Positions 34,950-45,900 of a stretch of DNA of 64,000 nucleotides are shown one piece after another. The translations under genes and the position numbers were made by a program. The first letter of the stretch is position 1, and every line of letters starts with the position of its first letter. The stretch spans positions 1 through 64,000 of the forward strand of contig NZ_QYRT01000008.1 in NCBI RefSeq assembly GCF_004923255.1. The letters run 5' to 3'. This stretch comes from Subtercola vilae (GTDB lineage Bacteria; Actinomycetota; Actinomycetes; Actinomycetales; Microbacteriaceae). Under the pieces are notes generated by a model. The model saw only the letters and a list, made by a program, of their open reading frames with translations. It was not told the origin of the DNA and did no database searches.

Positions 34950-36139
34950 TGGATGCTCCGGTTCTCTGTGTTCGCGTCTCGGGGAGCCTGCAGCCACGCC
35001 CTGATCTCGTCATTGTCGGCACCGAGGGCCGGTGGTGCGCTGACATAGGCCGGAGGTGTGAGCGAGAAGTCGATTGCGTTTCTGATCATCGGAACCGCGG
35101 CATCCCCGTCTCCCACCATCACCACGGGTCGGAGTCCGAGCCGCTCGGCGAGGGCCACCCCGCCGTCGATCGTGTTGATCGGCCCGCAGGCGACGCCCGC
35201 CGCGGTCAGAATGTCGAACCACTCGCTCACCGTCTTGGTGGCGAGGGCCTTCAGCAGGTGCGGGCGCAGCTGCTCACGGTTTCGGTTGCGCAGCTCGGTC
35301 TTCGCGAACAGCGGATCGGCCGCGAGCTCGCCGATGCCGAGGGCCGTCGCCAGCTTGGCGAACTGGGCATCGTTCGCGGCGACGATGACGATCTCGCCGT
35401 CGCTCGCAGCGAGCGGTTCGTACGGAAACAGGCTGGGGTGCGAGTTGCCCATGCGAAACGGCACTTGGCCGCCGGCGACATACGTCGAGCTGTGATTGGC
35501 CATGGCCGAGAGTGCCGTCGACAGCAGGTTCACCTCGACGTGCTGGCCCTGGCCGGTGCTGTTGCGGTGGTTGAGCGCCGCGAGAATGCCGATAGTGGCT
35601 TGCATGCCTGTCATGATGTCGAACACCGACACCCCGCTGCGGTACGCCGTGCCGTCGGCGTCGCCCGTGAGGCTCATCAGCCCCGACGCCGCCTGCACGA
35701 TGAGGTCGTAGCCCGGCAGTGCGGCACCGCCCTGCGAACCGAAACCGCTGATCGACGCGTAGATCACGGCCGGGTTGCTGCCACGAACGGTGTCGTAGTC
35801 GAGGCCGAACTTCGCCAGGCCGCCGGGCCTGAAATTCTCGATGACGATGTCGGCGCGGGCGGCGAGCTCTTGCGCGAGGGCGCGGTCGTCTGGGCTTCCG
35901 AAGTCGAGTACCACGTCGCGCTTGTTGCGGTTGATGCCCAGAAAGTACGTGGAGACGCCGTTGCGCTCGGGGGGTGCCCAGTCGCGTGTCTCGTCGCCCT
36001 TGGGGCTCTCGACCTTCACTACCGTGGCGCCGAGGTCGGCCATGATCTGCGTGGAGTACGGCCCCGCCAGCACCCTCGAGAAGTCGGCCACCATAAGCCC
36101 CTTGAGCGGGCCCGAAGGGCTGGAAACTGGATTCGGCAT
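34946..36139 (-). CDS. CaiB/BaiF family III CoA-transferase
   Basis: A 397-residue CoA-transferase. Motifs are LMVADFSRVLAGPYSTQIMADLGATVVKVE, FLGINRNKRDVVLDF, and the active-site Asp in PGYDLIVQAASGLMSLTGD. These enzymes move CoA from a donor such as succinyl-CoA to a carboxylate. It is first in the five-gene minus-strand unit, so CoA activation seems integral to the pathway. The ATG at 36139 or a GTG at 36148 could start it; neither has a strong ribosome site. Confidence 0.9.
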   Translation of the reverse strand: MPNPVSSPSGPLKGLMVADFSRVLAGPYSTQIMADLGATVVKVESPKGDETRDWAPPERNGVSTYFLGINRNKRDVVLDFGSPDDRALAQELAARADIVIENFRPGGLAKFGLDYDTVRGSNPAVIYASISGFGSQGGAALPGYDLIVQAASGLMSLTGDADGTAYRSGVSVFDIMTGMQATIGILAALNHRNSTGQGQHVEVNLLSTALSAMANHSSTYVAGGQVPFRMGNSHPSLFPYEPLAASDGEIVIVAANDAQFAKLATALGIGELAADPLFAKTELRNRNREQLRPHLLKALATKTVSEWFDILTAAGVACGPINTIDGGVALAERLGLRPVVMVGDGDAAVPMIRNAIDFSLTPPAYVSAPPALGADNDEIRAWLQAPRDANTENRSIQ

Positions 36140-36156
36140 CGTCACCACATCTGTTC

Positions 36157-36172
36157 ACGGACAAACGTCCGT
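36157..36172. promoter_or_regulatory. Palindrome upstream of the CoA-transferase unit
   Basis: ACGGAC, four bases, GTCCGT; a third GGAC follows at 36177. It is 18 bp ahead of the CoA-transferase start and is a plausible operator for this unit. No regulator gene is adjacent. Confidence 0.45.
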
Positions 36173-36523
36173 CATGCGGACACCTTCAGTATGCCCCTCG
36201 GCGTGTCTCTCGTCAACGGTCGCTGGACATCTCGCGGCACAACCGAATCGGCGGCCCTCAGATGGGTCTGCGTCGCCGCAGCTCAACGCTAAACCCGTTC
36301 ATAAAGATGAGACTTCTCACAGGTTCTGGTCTCCGACTGCGACCGTCACCGATGTGAAATTCAGCGTGATTGTTGGCGAGGGGGCTGGTGGAGCGAGTGC
36401 GGATCGCGTTCGAACGGGCGTAAGCGTGGAACAGAAGGGTTGCTATGAATCTGCCGAGAGCCCTAGGTTTTGCCTGGGGGCGCCAAATCTAGGGGCCAAG
36501 TTTGACTTCGGCCAGTCGGGGAC
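36173..36523. other. Intergenic region between catabolic unit and RHS locus
   Basis: No gene seen. A small palindrome TGAGACTTCTCA lies at 36308-36319. Base composition becomes less G/C-rich here, marking the edge of the RHS locus. I see no convincing -35/-10 pair. Confidence 0.5.
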
Positions 36524-39500
36524 GTGCTGTTGCGCTTTCGTCGTTCGGTTTTCATGACCACTGCTTCCATTGCCATCATTGGCGCACTGACTCTGAGCGT
36601 GGCTGGCATGGCCTCTGCCATGCCGACGGTTCTACCGACCGATAACCCGGTAAGCGCAACCGTGCAACCCGCCACGGAGACACCTGAACCGACTCCGACT
36701 GCCGCCGCCGTGACGCCGACCGGGCCAGATAGTGACCGTGCCGCTGACCCGATCGCTGCGGCAGCCATCGCACGAAAGTACAACCATCCGGTTGCTGATG
36801 ATTCGCAAACGACGGACACCTCACAAGTGTCCGTCGAGCCCAATGGGTCGTTTTCTCTTGAATCCAGTACGCTCCCGGTTCGTGTAAAGACGGACGCCGG
36901 TTGGGTGCCCATCGATTCGTCTCTCACATACGGTCCAGACAAAATGTTGACGCCAGTAGCTGCCGCTTCCCCTGTGCAGTTTTCAGAGGGCGGTACCGAT
37001 CTTCTGGCGAAGGTGGAAGTCACCCCAGGTGCGTGGTTGACGGAGAAGTGGCCCTACGGGGCGTTGCCGATACCGACTGTGACCGACAATGACGCCCTAT
37101 ATTCGAACGTCTTGCCCGGAGTTGACCTACGGTTGAGTTCGACTCCAGCGGGTATGGCAGAGGTGCTCGTGGTGAAGACCCCCGACGCGGCGGCGAACCC
37201 GAAGCTTGACCAGGTGAAACTCAGCCTCGAAGGCGCGACGGTCACGCCGAGTGCCGGCAACACACTGTCGGCAACCCCGAACGGTGCCCAGCCACAGACC
37301 GCCTCTGCTGCGGCCGACAACTCGGACACGGTCTCATCGGCCCCCGTGTGGTGGGACTCGAATGTGAAGGACTCTGGCCCCGATGGACCCGTCGGCGCGG
37401 AAGAAGCGCACCCGGTCAGCCAAGCGGCGACCGGCAGCGATGTGACTCTGAATGTCGGCGCCGTCATAGATACCCAGAAGATCACCTACCCGCTGTACGT
37501 CGATCCAGATTGGGGCACCGGGGCGCAGGCGTACTGGTTCACAGACCGCGCCTTCCCTGACACGGTGTACCTGAACGGCAATGCAAACTCTGGCGGCATA
37601 AAGGCCGTCGGTTACGGCGGCCCCTCGCCCGTGAACTATCTCTCTCATGCGTTCTGGCAGTTCGACACCACGCCTCTTTCTGGCAAACATATTCTCGCCG
37701 CGGCATTCAACACCGCGGTTTATTGGTCGAACGTCTGCACCTCCACAGCGATCCAGGCCTGGCAATACGGAAACGGGGCCGACGCGCCGGGGTTCACATG
37801 GAACGGCGAGCCCAACGCGTGGGACGCGCTGTTGGACACTCAGTCCACAAACGACGGCAGTTCGTGCGCGGCTCCGGGAAACGTGGGATTCAACGCCCTC
37901 CCGACCGCGATCAGCGCGGCTAGTGGGGGATGGCCGAATGTCCAGCTCGGTCTGCGCGCCGCGAACGAGTCCGACCCGGGCACACGAAAGCATTTCGGCA
38001 CAGCAGCTTCGCTCACCGTCACCTACAACTCCTACCCGAATGCGCCGACTGGATTGTCGATCACGAGCCCTCCTAGGGGGTGCAGCAACGACCCTAACAA
38101 TCCGGCGTACCTGAATGGGAACCAGTCGATTGTTTTGCAGGCAAACGTGTCAGATCCGGATCAGCAGAACCTCGGAACCGCGTTCTACCTGAAGAACACC
38201 GACACGGGCGCGAACACTTTCGCCCCACTGGGTTGGCCGTACGACGGCTCACCTGCACAAGCGCAAAGCGCTCCACAGTCCGTGCAGCTGCCAGTTACCC
38301 TGCCCACCGGCCGGTATGCGTGGTATGCGCAATCCGAGGATGGCATCGACTGGGGACCGGCAAGCTCTCCCTGCTATTTCGATGCGCTTGACAGCCCGCC
38401 CGCCGTGCCGGTGATCAGCGATGTTTCTGCAGGACCGTACACGGTCGGGCAGCCAATGACCGTCAAGTTCACATCCTCTCCAACGGATCACATCGCGACG
38501 TTTGCCTATTGGTGGACGAACGATACCTCGACCGCCACAACCCCACCGCTTCCAGCCCTGGGAAATGCCCCAACCTGCACAAGGGCCCCCGTCGGGGGTG
38601 TCCGCTTCGCGTGTGCTGATTCGTCCAGCACTTCTCCACTCATCACTGTCGCTCCGCGAGCTGACACGTCGACGTTATGGGTCGCTACTTTCGATCTGGC
38701 AGGCAATGCCTCCACATCCTCGGCGGGTCAAACGATCTTGGCGAATGCCGACACGGCCGTGTCGGCCTCGAACCCGAACGCGGGAAACGTTGTCGCGGCA
38801 AAGGGCCACCAGTGGCCCATGAATACCGCGACGCCAATCGTGGGAGCGGTAGCAGACAAGAACACCACCACAGGAACGTCTCTCTTTGCGCAGAAGGTTC
38901 TGAAAATAGGTGCCGGAACAAACGTCACGTCGACCGATCACATCGTGATGACTGGGCTTGCACGGCACGTGATGACCTTGCCCGGGTATCTCGAATTGGC
39001 GAGGTACTACAACGGTGTTGACGATGCTGCGTTCTCTGATGGGTTCGCGCCGGCTGGTTACACTTTCGAAGTCGCGCTCGGACAATACGTTCCCCTAGCG
39101 GCCTCGGCGGCAGCGGTGACGGGGATGCAGGAATTTTATTCCTGCCCGTTGTCTACGGGCGATATGACGTCGACGTCGTCGACGTGCGAAGGAACCGGCG
39201 TCACCGGGGTGAGTATGGGGTATTTCTGGCCCACTTCTGCCGCTGTTCCTGCTGGGGTTCCAGCGTTGCCGCTCTACCAGTGCTCCATTGCATCGAACGG
39301 GCATCACTTTGATGCCCCTGATGTTGGCTGCCTGGGATTCGGTACCGGCATCGTGCTGGGCTATCTGGCTGGCATAGCGCCGACGGTCACCGCGAACACG
39401 TCAGGATCCCCCGCAGTATTGGCCCCGGCACAGGCGATCGACACTACGAAGAGTTTCACCGTATCTGCGTGGGTGAAATTGGATGCCGCGAACCTAGCCG

Positions 39501-39943
39501 GTGGCAATTACACGGCGATGAGCGAATCCGGTTCTGGAACGAACGCGAACTCCGCGTTCTACCTCCAAAAAGCAAACGGCGGGCACTGGCGCTTCTGTGT
39601 GCGAACGCAATCCGGTATCGACATTGTGGACTGTGCCTCCGTGACAGCTCCCGCGCTTGCGAACACTTGGACGATGGTGACGGGCATCTGGGATGCAACC
39701 AACCAGGAGGTAAGGGTGCTGACCAGCGCTAGTCCGACTCCGGCAGACAGTACGTCTGTCGTCAGCCATGTGCCTCCATCCAGTGAAATCTCTGCAACCT
39801 CGCCGTTGGTCGTCGGGTCGGCTGTGTCCGACGGCAGCACGGGCAACCAATGGGATGGCGAAATCTCGAATCCGGTGGCGTTCCAAGGTGTGCTCGACGG
39901 CTTCCAACTGGCTTCACTCGCCGGGCTGAACCCGCTTCCGTGA
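36524..39943 (+). CDS. Secreted LamG-domain protein, RHS companion
   Basis: A 1139-residue exported protein. The GTG start gives a basic n-region (RFRRS) and a hydrophobic core ending in GMASA. Then come a Pro/Thr linker, a beta-rich region resembling the N-terminal part of secreted RHS proteins (LPGVDLRLSSTPAGMAEVLVV, YPLYVDPDW), a DNRLRE-like segment, fibronectin-like repeats and a C-terminal LamG/jelly-roll fold (AIDTTKSFTVSAWVKL to DGEISNPVAFQGVLDGFQ). Such proteins often precede actinobacterial RHS genes and may be part of the exported machine or a surface adhesin. The RHS gene starts 33 bp downstream, so they are co-transcribed. Confidence 0.8.
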   Translation: MLLRFRRSVFMTTASIAIIGALTLSVAGMASAMPTVLPTDNPVSATVQPATETPEPTPTAAAVTPTGPDSDRAADPIAAAAIARKYNHPVADDSQTTDTSQVSVEPNGSFSLESSTLPVRVKTDAGWVPIDSSLTYGPDKMLTPVAAASPVQFSEGGTDLLAKVEVTPGAWLTEKWPYGALPIPTVTDNDALYSNVLPGVDLRLSSTPAGMAEVLVVKTPDAAANPKLDQVKLSLEGATVTPSAGNTLSATPNGAQPQTASAAADNSDTVSSAPVWWDSNVKDSGPDGPVGAEEAHPVSQAATGSDVTLNVGAVIDTQKITYPLYVDPDWGTGAQAYWFTDRAFPDTVYLNGNANSGGIKAVGYGGPSPVNYLSHAFWQFDTTPLSGKHILAAAFNTAVYWSNVCTSTAIQAWQYGNGADAPGFTWNGEPNAWDALLDTQSTNDGSSCAAPGNVGFNALPTAISAASGGWPNVQLGLRAANESDPGTRKHFGTAASLTVTYNSYPNAPTGLSITSPPRGCSNDPNNPAYLNGNQSIVLQANVSDPDQQNLGTAFYLKNTDTGANTFAPLGWPYDGSPAQAQSAPQSVQLPVTLPTGRYAWYAQSEDGIDWGPASSPCYFDALDSPPAVPVISDVSAGPYTVGQPMTVKFTSSPTDHIATFAYWWTNDTSTATTPPLPALGNAPTCTRAPVGGVRFACADSSSTSPLITVAPRADTSTLWVATFDLAGNASTSSAGQTILANADTAVSASNPNAGNVVAAKGHQWPMNTATPIVGAVADKNTTTGTSLFAQKVLKIGAGTNVTSTDHIVMTGLARHVMTLPGYLELARYYNGVDDAAFSDGFAPAGYTFEVALGQYVPLAASAAAVTGMQEFYSCPLSTGDMTSTSSTCEGTGVTGVSMGYFWPTSAAVPAGVPALPLYQCSIASNGHHFDAPDVGCLGFGTGIVLGYLAGIAPTVTANTSGSPAVLAPAQAIDTTKSFTVSAWVKLDAANLAGGNYTAMSESGSGTNANSAFYLQKANGGHWRFCVRTQSGIDIVDCASVTAPALANTWTMVTGIWDATNQEVRVLTSASPTPADSTSVVSHVPPSSEISATSPLVVGSAVSDGSTGNQWDGEISNPVAFQGVLDGFQLASLAGLNPLP

Positions 39944-39975
39944 CCCGTTACCCTCGACCAGGAAAAGGCACCACC

Positions 39976-42900
39976 ATGTCACACCGCACACGCCCGTTCA
40001 TGCGACCGACTGCGCTGGGGGTCTCGATCGCGGTGGTGGCCGTGACGATGACCGGGGTCGGTGCCCTTTCGGCAGAAGCGTTTGCCCATCCGGCTCCCTT
40101 CATCGGTATCGCGGTGCCCGGCGCTTCCGCCCCCGCATTGAGCGCCGCTGAGCCGCCCTCGTCATCGGCGAACGCCCCCATCTCGGCGTCTGCCCTGCCA
40201 AGCGCTGGCTCTTACACTGTCTCGACCCCGGCAAAGGCCTCTGCCACGCTTCTCGCATCCCGTGCAGCTGGCGGCGGTACGCCCGCAGTGACGAACGGGG
40301 ACTGGTCGCCGCTGGGATCGACTGGGCTGAGCATCGCCCCTGCGGCGCCTGCAGCCGTGGCGCCGACGTCGGCGACCGCCAGAGCCGTCACCGATTCGTT
40401 GACGCCTTCCGTGCAATCAGTCACAGCCACCGTGCTCGACCAAAACACGGCAGCAAAACACGGTCTCACTGGTTTGGTGCTGAAACTGGTGCGCGCGGAC
40501 AACGCCGCTGGCGCGGCACCTGTCGGTGTGCGCATCCCGAACAGCGTCCTGGCCGGATTGTATGGAGCTGACTTCGCTTCCCGAACTCGATGGGTGCAGC
40601 TCCCAGACGGAGCGACCCCCGGGGATCAGAATGCAGAAACTGCCGTCGCGGCAACACCCGACACCGATCACAATGCGATCATTCTCACCCCTCGGATTTC
40701 TTCGACCGCTGTGATGCTCACCCCGATGTCCGCCCCGGTGTCATCGAGCGGGACAGGGTCGTTCTCGGCGACATCGCTGAAGCCTGCGTCGTCGTGGGAT
40801 GTGTCGGCTCAGACAGGTGATTTCTCCTGGTCTTACCCCATGACCGTTCCACCGGCAGCGGCCGGGCCCGCACCGAGCATCGGCCTGACATACGACTCGC
40901 AGTCTGTTGACGGTGAGACCGGTTCTAGCAACAACCAGCCTTCTGCGGTCGGGGACGGCTGGTCGATTGGCGGCAGCGGGTTCATCGAACGCACGTACGT
41001 CTCCTGTTCCCAAGACAACGGTGCGTCAGGTGCTGTCGCGACCTCGGGTGACCTGTGCTGGAAAACCGACAACGCGACACTTTCGCTCGGTGGACACACT
41101 GGGCAACTCGTGAAAGATGCCTCTACCGGGGTGTGGAAACTCCAATCCGATGACGGTTCCCGCATCGACCACCTCGTCGGTACCGGCCAGGGCTGTGCCG
41201 CCAACGGAACGTACGACACCGACTGCTGGCGACTCACCACCCGTGATGGCACACAGTACTTCTTCGGCCTGAACCAGCTCCCCGGCTGGGCCAGCGGCAA
41301 AGCAACAACGAATTCTGCGTGGACCGTTCCGGTGTTCGGCAATGACGCCGGAGAACCGTGCCATGCCTCCACCTTCGCCGCCTCCTCCTGTAATCAGGCA
41401 TGGCGGTGGAACCTCGACTACGTCGTCGACGTGCACAGTAACGCCGAAGCGCTTTACTACGCCGCCGAGACCAACAAGTACGCCCAAAACGGTTCTGCCG
41501 CTACCTCCTACATACGTGGTGGGCAGCTGGACCACATCGACTACGGTATGACGTCAGCAACGATCTACGCAGCGAACGCCGCTTCAGACAAAGTTGCCTA
41601 CGGATACGACCAGTACGGCCGCTGTTCCGACTCGACGCATGCGAACTGCACAACCGAGACCATCACATCGCCCGCCGTCGCGGCGGCGCACCCCACCTCG
41701 TATCCAGACGTACCGTTTGACCAGTTCTGCAACGGCGCCACCTGCCCGAACCTTCTCTCGCCGACATTCTGGACCACCGGAATGCTCAATACCGTCACCA
41801 CCAGCGCCCTGAAATCAGGTGCTTATACGAACGTCGACGTGTGGACACTCGGACACTCTTTCCCTGACCCCGGCGATCTCACCAATGCAGCTCTCTGGCT
41901 GACCCAGGTCGCCCACACCGGTTACGACGGAGCAACCTCACTCGCAGAACCCACCACCACGTTCGCCGGCACAACCATGCAGAACCGGGTGTGGGTGATC
42001 AATGGCCTCGCGCCTCTGGACAAATGGCGTATCGCCTCGATTCAGACATCGGCTGGGGCCGTCATTTCTGTGAACTACTCGGCCCAGCAATGCACCCCCT
42101 CTGGCGCGGCCGCCATAGAGGCATCGCCGCAGACAAATACCAGTCGGTGCTTCCCCCAATGGTGGACACCTCAAGTCGTGCCCGCCGCCGCGACAACCGA
42201 GGACCTTTTTCACAAATACGTTGTCACCTCGGTCATCTCCAACCCGAAGACCGGTGGCGGCAATGATCGCCCACAGGAAACCGACTACGTCTACACCGGA
42301 ACTCCGGCATGGCGATACGACACGTCACCGCTCACTCCCGACGCTCAGAAAACGTGGTCGCAGTACGCCGGCTACAACGCTGTCGAAATTAGGAACGGCA
42401 ACACGGCAACCGACTACACCTTCTATCAAGGCATGGACGGCGACCGAGCTGCCGCATCCGGCGGAACCAAGACGGCGAAAGTCACCGGCAGCAGCACCCT
42501 CGCAGATTCGAGATGGTTCGCCGGCAGTGCCCGCGAGGTGAAAGTCCTGAACGGCGTCGGCGGCGCCGCCATCTCCGACACCGTCAATACACCCTGGGCC
42601 GGCGGTGTAACTGCAAACGACAACACAAACACTGCTCGGATGACGGGCCAGCAGGAATCCGTGCTCAGCCAACCCGTCTCGACCGGAGGCAACCGCACCA
42701 CCGACACAACAACAAGCTACGACAGCACTTACGGCCTGCCGGTAGCGGTCAACACTGCCACCTCTGATGCAGGAAGCACCTGCACGACGACCAGCTACAC
42801 ACCCGCGAACACCGCCGCCTGGCTGGTCGGTCTGCCCGACGAAACCGCCAAGATCGGTACTGCTTGTGCCAACGTTGCCGCCGCCGTCTACCCGGCCGCC

Positions 42901-45900
42901 GCAATCTCCGACACCCGAACCGTCTACGACTCTCTCGCCTGGGCGGTAGCTCCAGCGAAGGGTGACGCAACGACGACGCAGGTCGTGTCTTCGTATGCCG
43001 GATCGACGGCAGCTACCGCCGTTTGGACCCAATCTGGGAAAGCGGCCTACGACACACTCGGCAGGGCCACATCAACGACCGACATCATGAGCCACACCAC
43101 CACCACGGCGTACACCCCGGCAACCGCAACGGCCGGGTCGGGTGCGCTGACCACAGTCGTGACAACAAACCCGCTCGGCTGGACGAACACCGAAACGCTC
43201 GACCCGTCTCGAGGCGCAGAAACCAGCGCGACCGACCAGAACGGAAACCTCACCACTGCCGTCTACGACCCCCTCGGGCATCGCACCAAAGTATGGCTGC
43301 CGAATTGGTCGCAATCCGATAACCCCGGCTCGCCGTCCATTGGTTACGGGTACACCCTCTCCCAAAGCTCACCGAACGCCGTCTCGACAACAACCATCAA
43401 AGCCGGACAAAACGTAGAACAATTCACCCTCTACGACGGGCTCGGCCGACAAATCCAAACCCAAGCCGCGACCTACGGCGGAACCCTCATCACCGACACG
43501 GCCTATGACCCCGCCGGCCGCGTCTACATGACGAACAACCCGTACTACGAAACGACGACAACCATGTCCGCTTCGTTGTTCGTGGGCTACAGCGAGCAGA
43601 ACATCGCCTCTGAAGTGCTCACCAACTACGACGGTGCCGGCCGCGCAACATCCACTGTGCTGAACCAGAACCTCACCGAGCGGTACCGAACCAGCGTCAG
43701 TTACCCCGGAGCAGACAGAACCGACACCATACCTCCCGCCGGAGGCACCCCGACTAGCACATACACCAACACCCTCGGCGAGAAAACAAAACTCGTGCAG
43801 TACCTCGCCCCCACCATCAGCGGCACTACCGAGACGACCAGCTACGGATACGACGTCCGTGGAAACATGACCTCGATGACCGACCCCGCCGCCAATGCCT
43901 GGGGCTGGACATTCGATGTTCTCGGTCATCAAACTCAAGCCGTCGACCCCGACACCGGCACCACGAACAGCACCTACACCCTCGCCGGTTACCCGCTGAC
44001 AACGACCGACAGCCGGGGAATCACTCTCGCGTACTCATACGACGCTCTCAACCGCAAAATAGCGCAATACCAAAACGCTGCTGACGCAACAGGACTCGAG
44101 CTAGCCTCCTGGACCTACGACACCGCCGCCGGAGGAAAAGGCCAACTCGCAAGCTCGGCCAGCTACACCGGCTCTACCGCCGGACACCCCGGCCTCGCGT
44201 ACACCGATACCATCACTGGCTACGACGGCCTCAGCGATCCCGCTGGTGAAACCATCAGCATCCCCACCGGAGCGCCCGCATTCTCTGGCACCACGTACAG
44301 CACCAACATGTACTACTACCCAGACGGCGCCCTCGCTGAAAAGGACTACCCCGCGGCCGGTGGCATCACCGACGAAGCGCTTCAATACAGCTACGACAGT
44401 CTCGGCAACCTCCTCGGCACATGGGGCCTGACCTCCTACGGTCTCACCTCATACACCGCCCTTGGCCAAGTCTCCCAATACGAAAAACACGGCACCACCA
44501 CGGCATACACCGGATACGGGTATGACCCCGCAACCGGCGCGATCGCGAACATCGCAGACGACACCGTCACCGGTGGCATCGACGCGATGCAGTCCCAGCG
44601 CGTGTACAGCCATGACAACGCCGGGAACGTCACCTCCGACAAAACCACGGGCACTGCATCCGACACTCAGTGCTATACGTACGATTATCTGCAGAACCTC
44701 ACCGCTGTCTGGACGCCAACGAGCGCTTCGTGCGCTGCGGCCCCGACGAGCACTACTGTCGGGGGTGCGGCGCCGTTTTGGAAGAGTTACGTGGTTGATC
44801 CGGCTACGGGGAACCGTACCGCGGCCGTCGATCACGCAACTTCCGGTACCGGCGCAGACACCGCCAAGGCGTTCACGTACCCTGTCGCAGGTGCGGCGCA
44901 TCCACATGCCGTGTCAAAGGTTTCAGCCACTACTACGGGTACGACTACGAACAGTGTCTACGGTTACGATGCTGGGGGTGACACAACCGCCCGGCCTGGC
45001 CAGGCGCTGACGTACACGCCCACGGGGAAGGTTGCGACTGACACTGTCGGGTCATCGGTACTGACTGATGTGTACGACGCGTCGGGTACGTTGCTGCTTC
45101 AAAAGGATCCCGCGAGCGGTGCGACCCTGTATCTCGGTGACACTCAGATCCGGGTCGCGGCCGGCGCGGCAGCCCAGTCGGTGGTGCGTACGTACTCGCT
45201 GAACGGTACCCCTGTTGCGGAACGCACCAGTGCTGCAGGATCATCGACCAGCGCCCTGTTCTGGCTCGGTAACGATATAGACGGTACCCCTGACCTCGAA
45301 ACCGATGCCACTACCGGCACGAGCACCCACCGGTATCAGGACCCGTACGGTAACAACCGCGGCGCCGCCGTTACGTGGTCGTCGCAGAACCGTTATCTCG
45401 ATGACCCCACCTCATCGTTGACGGGGCTCACCCAGGTCGGGGCCCGCGCGTACGACCCCACGATCGGCAAATTCCTCACCGTCGACTCGGTGCTCTCGCC
45501 ATTCCAGCCGCAACAAAACAACGGGTACGACTACTCCCATAACAGTCCCGTCACCCTCGCCGACCCCACCGGCCTCAGACCCGTTGGAGAGAACGATAAC
45601 GACTGGCAGGGCAACACCGATCAGAACGGAGGAGACAATTCCGCAGACCATGTGGGCGCCCACGGAACTAACGTGAATTGGGCGAACTCTGACGCAAGTG
45701 GTGGTAGCGCGGCTGGGCGTGCCGACCCAGCTCCCTCGGCTGCGGGTGGTAGCGCGGGTAGCAAGTCAAAGAACGGGTCCTCTTTTCGTGCAGTGGTCCA
45801 ATTCCGCAATGCACCCGTCTTCGCATCAAGTCCGTCGCTCGCTAATAATCCAGCAGGGGATAACCAAACCGACTCACAATGTGAAGCGGAAGGGTTGATG

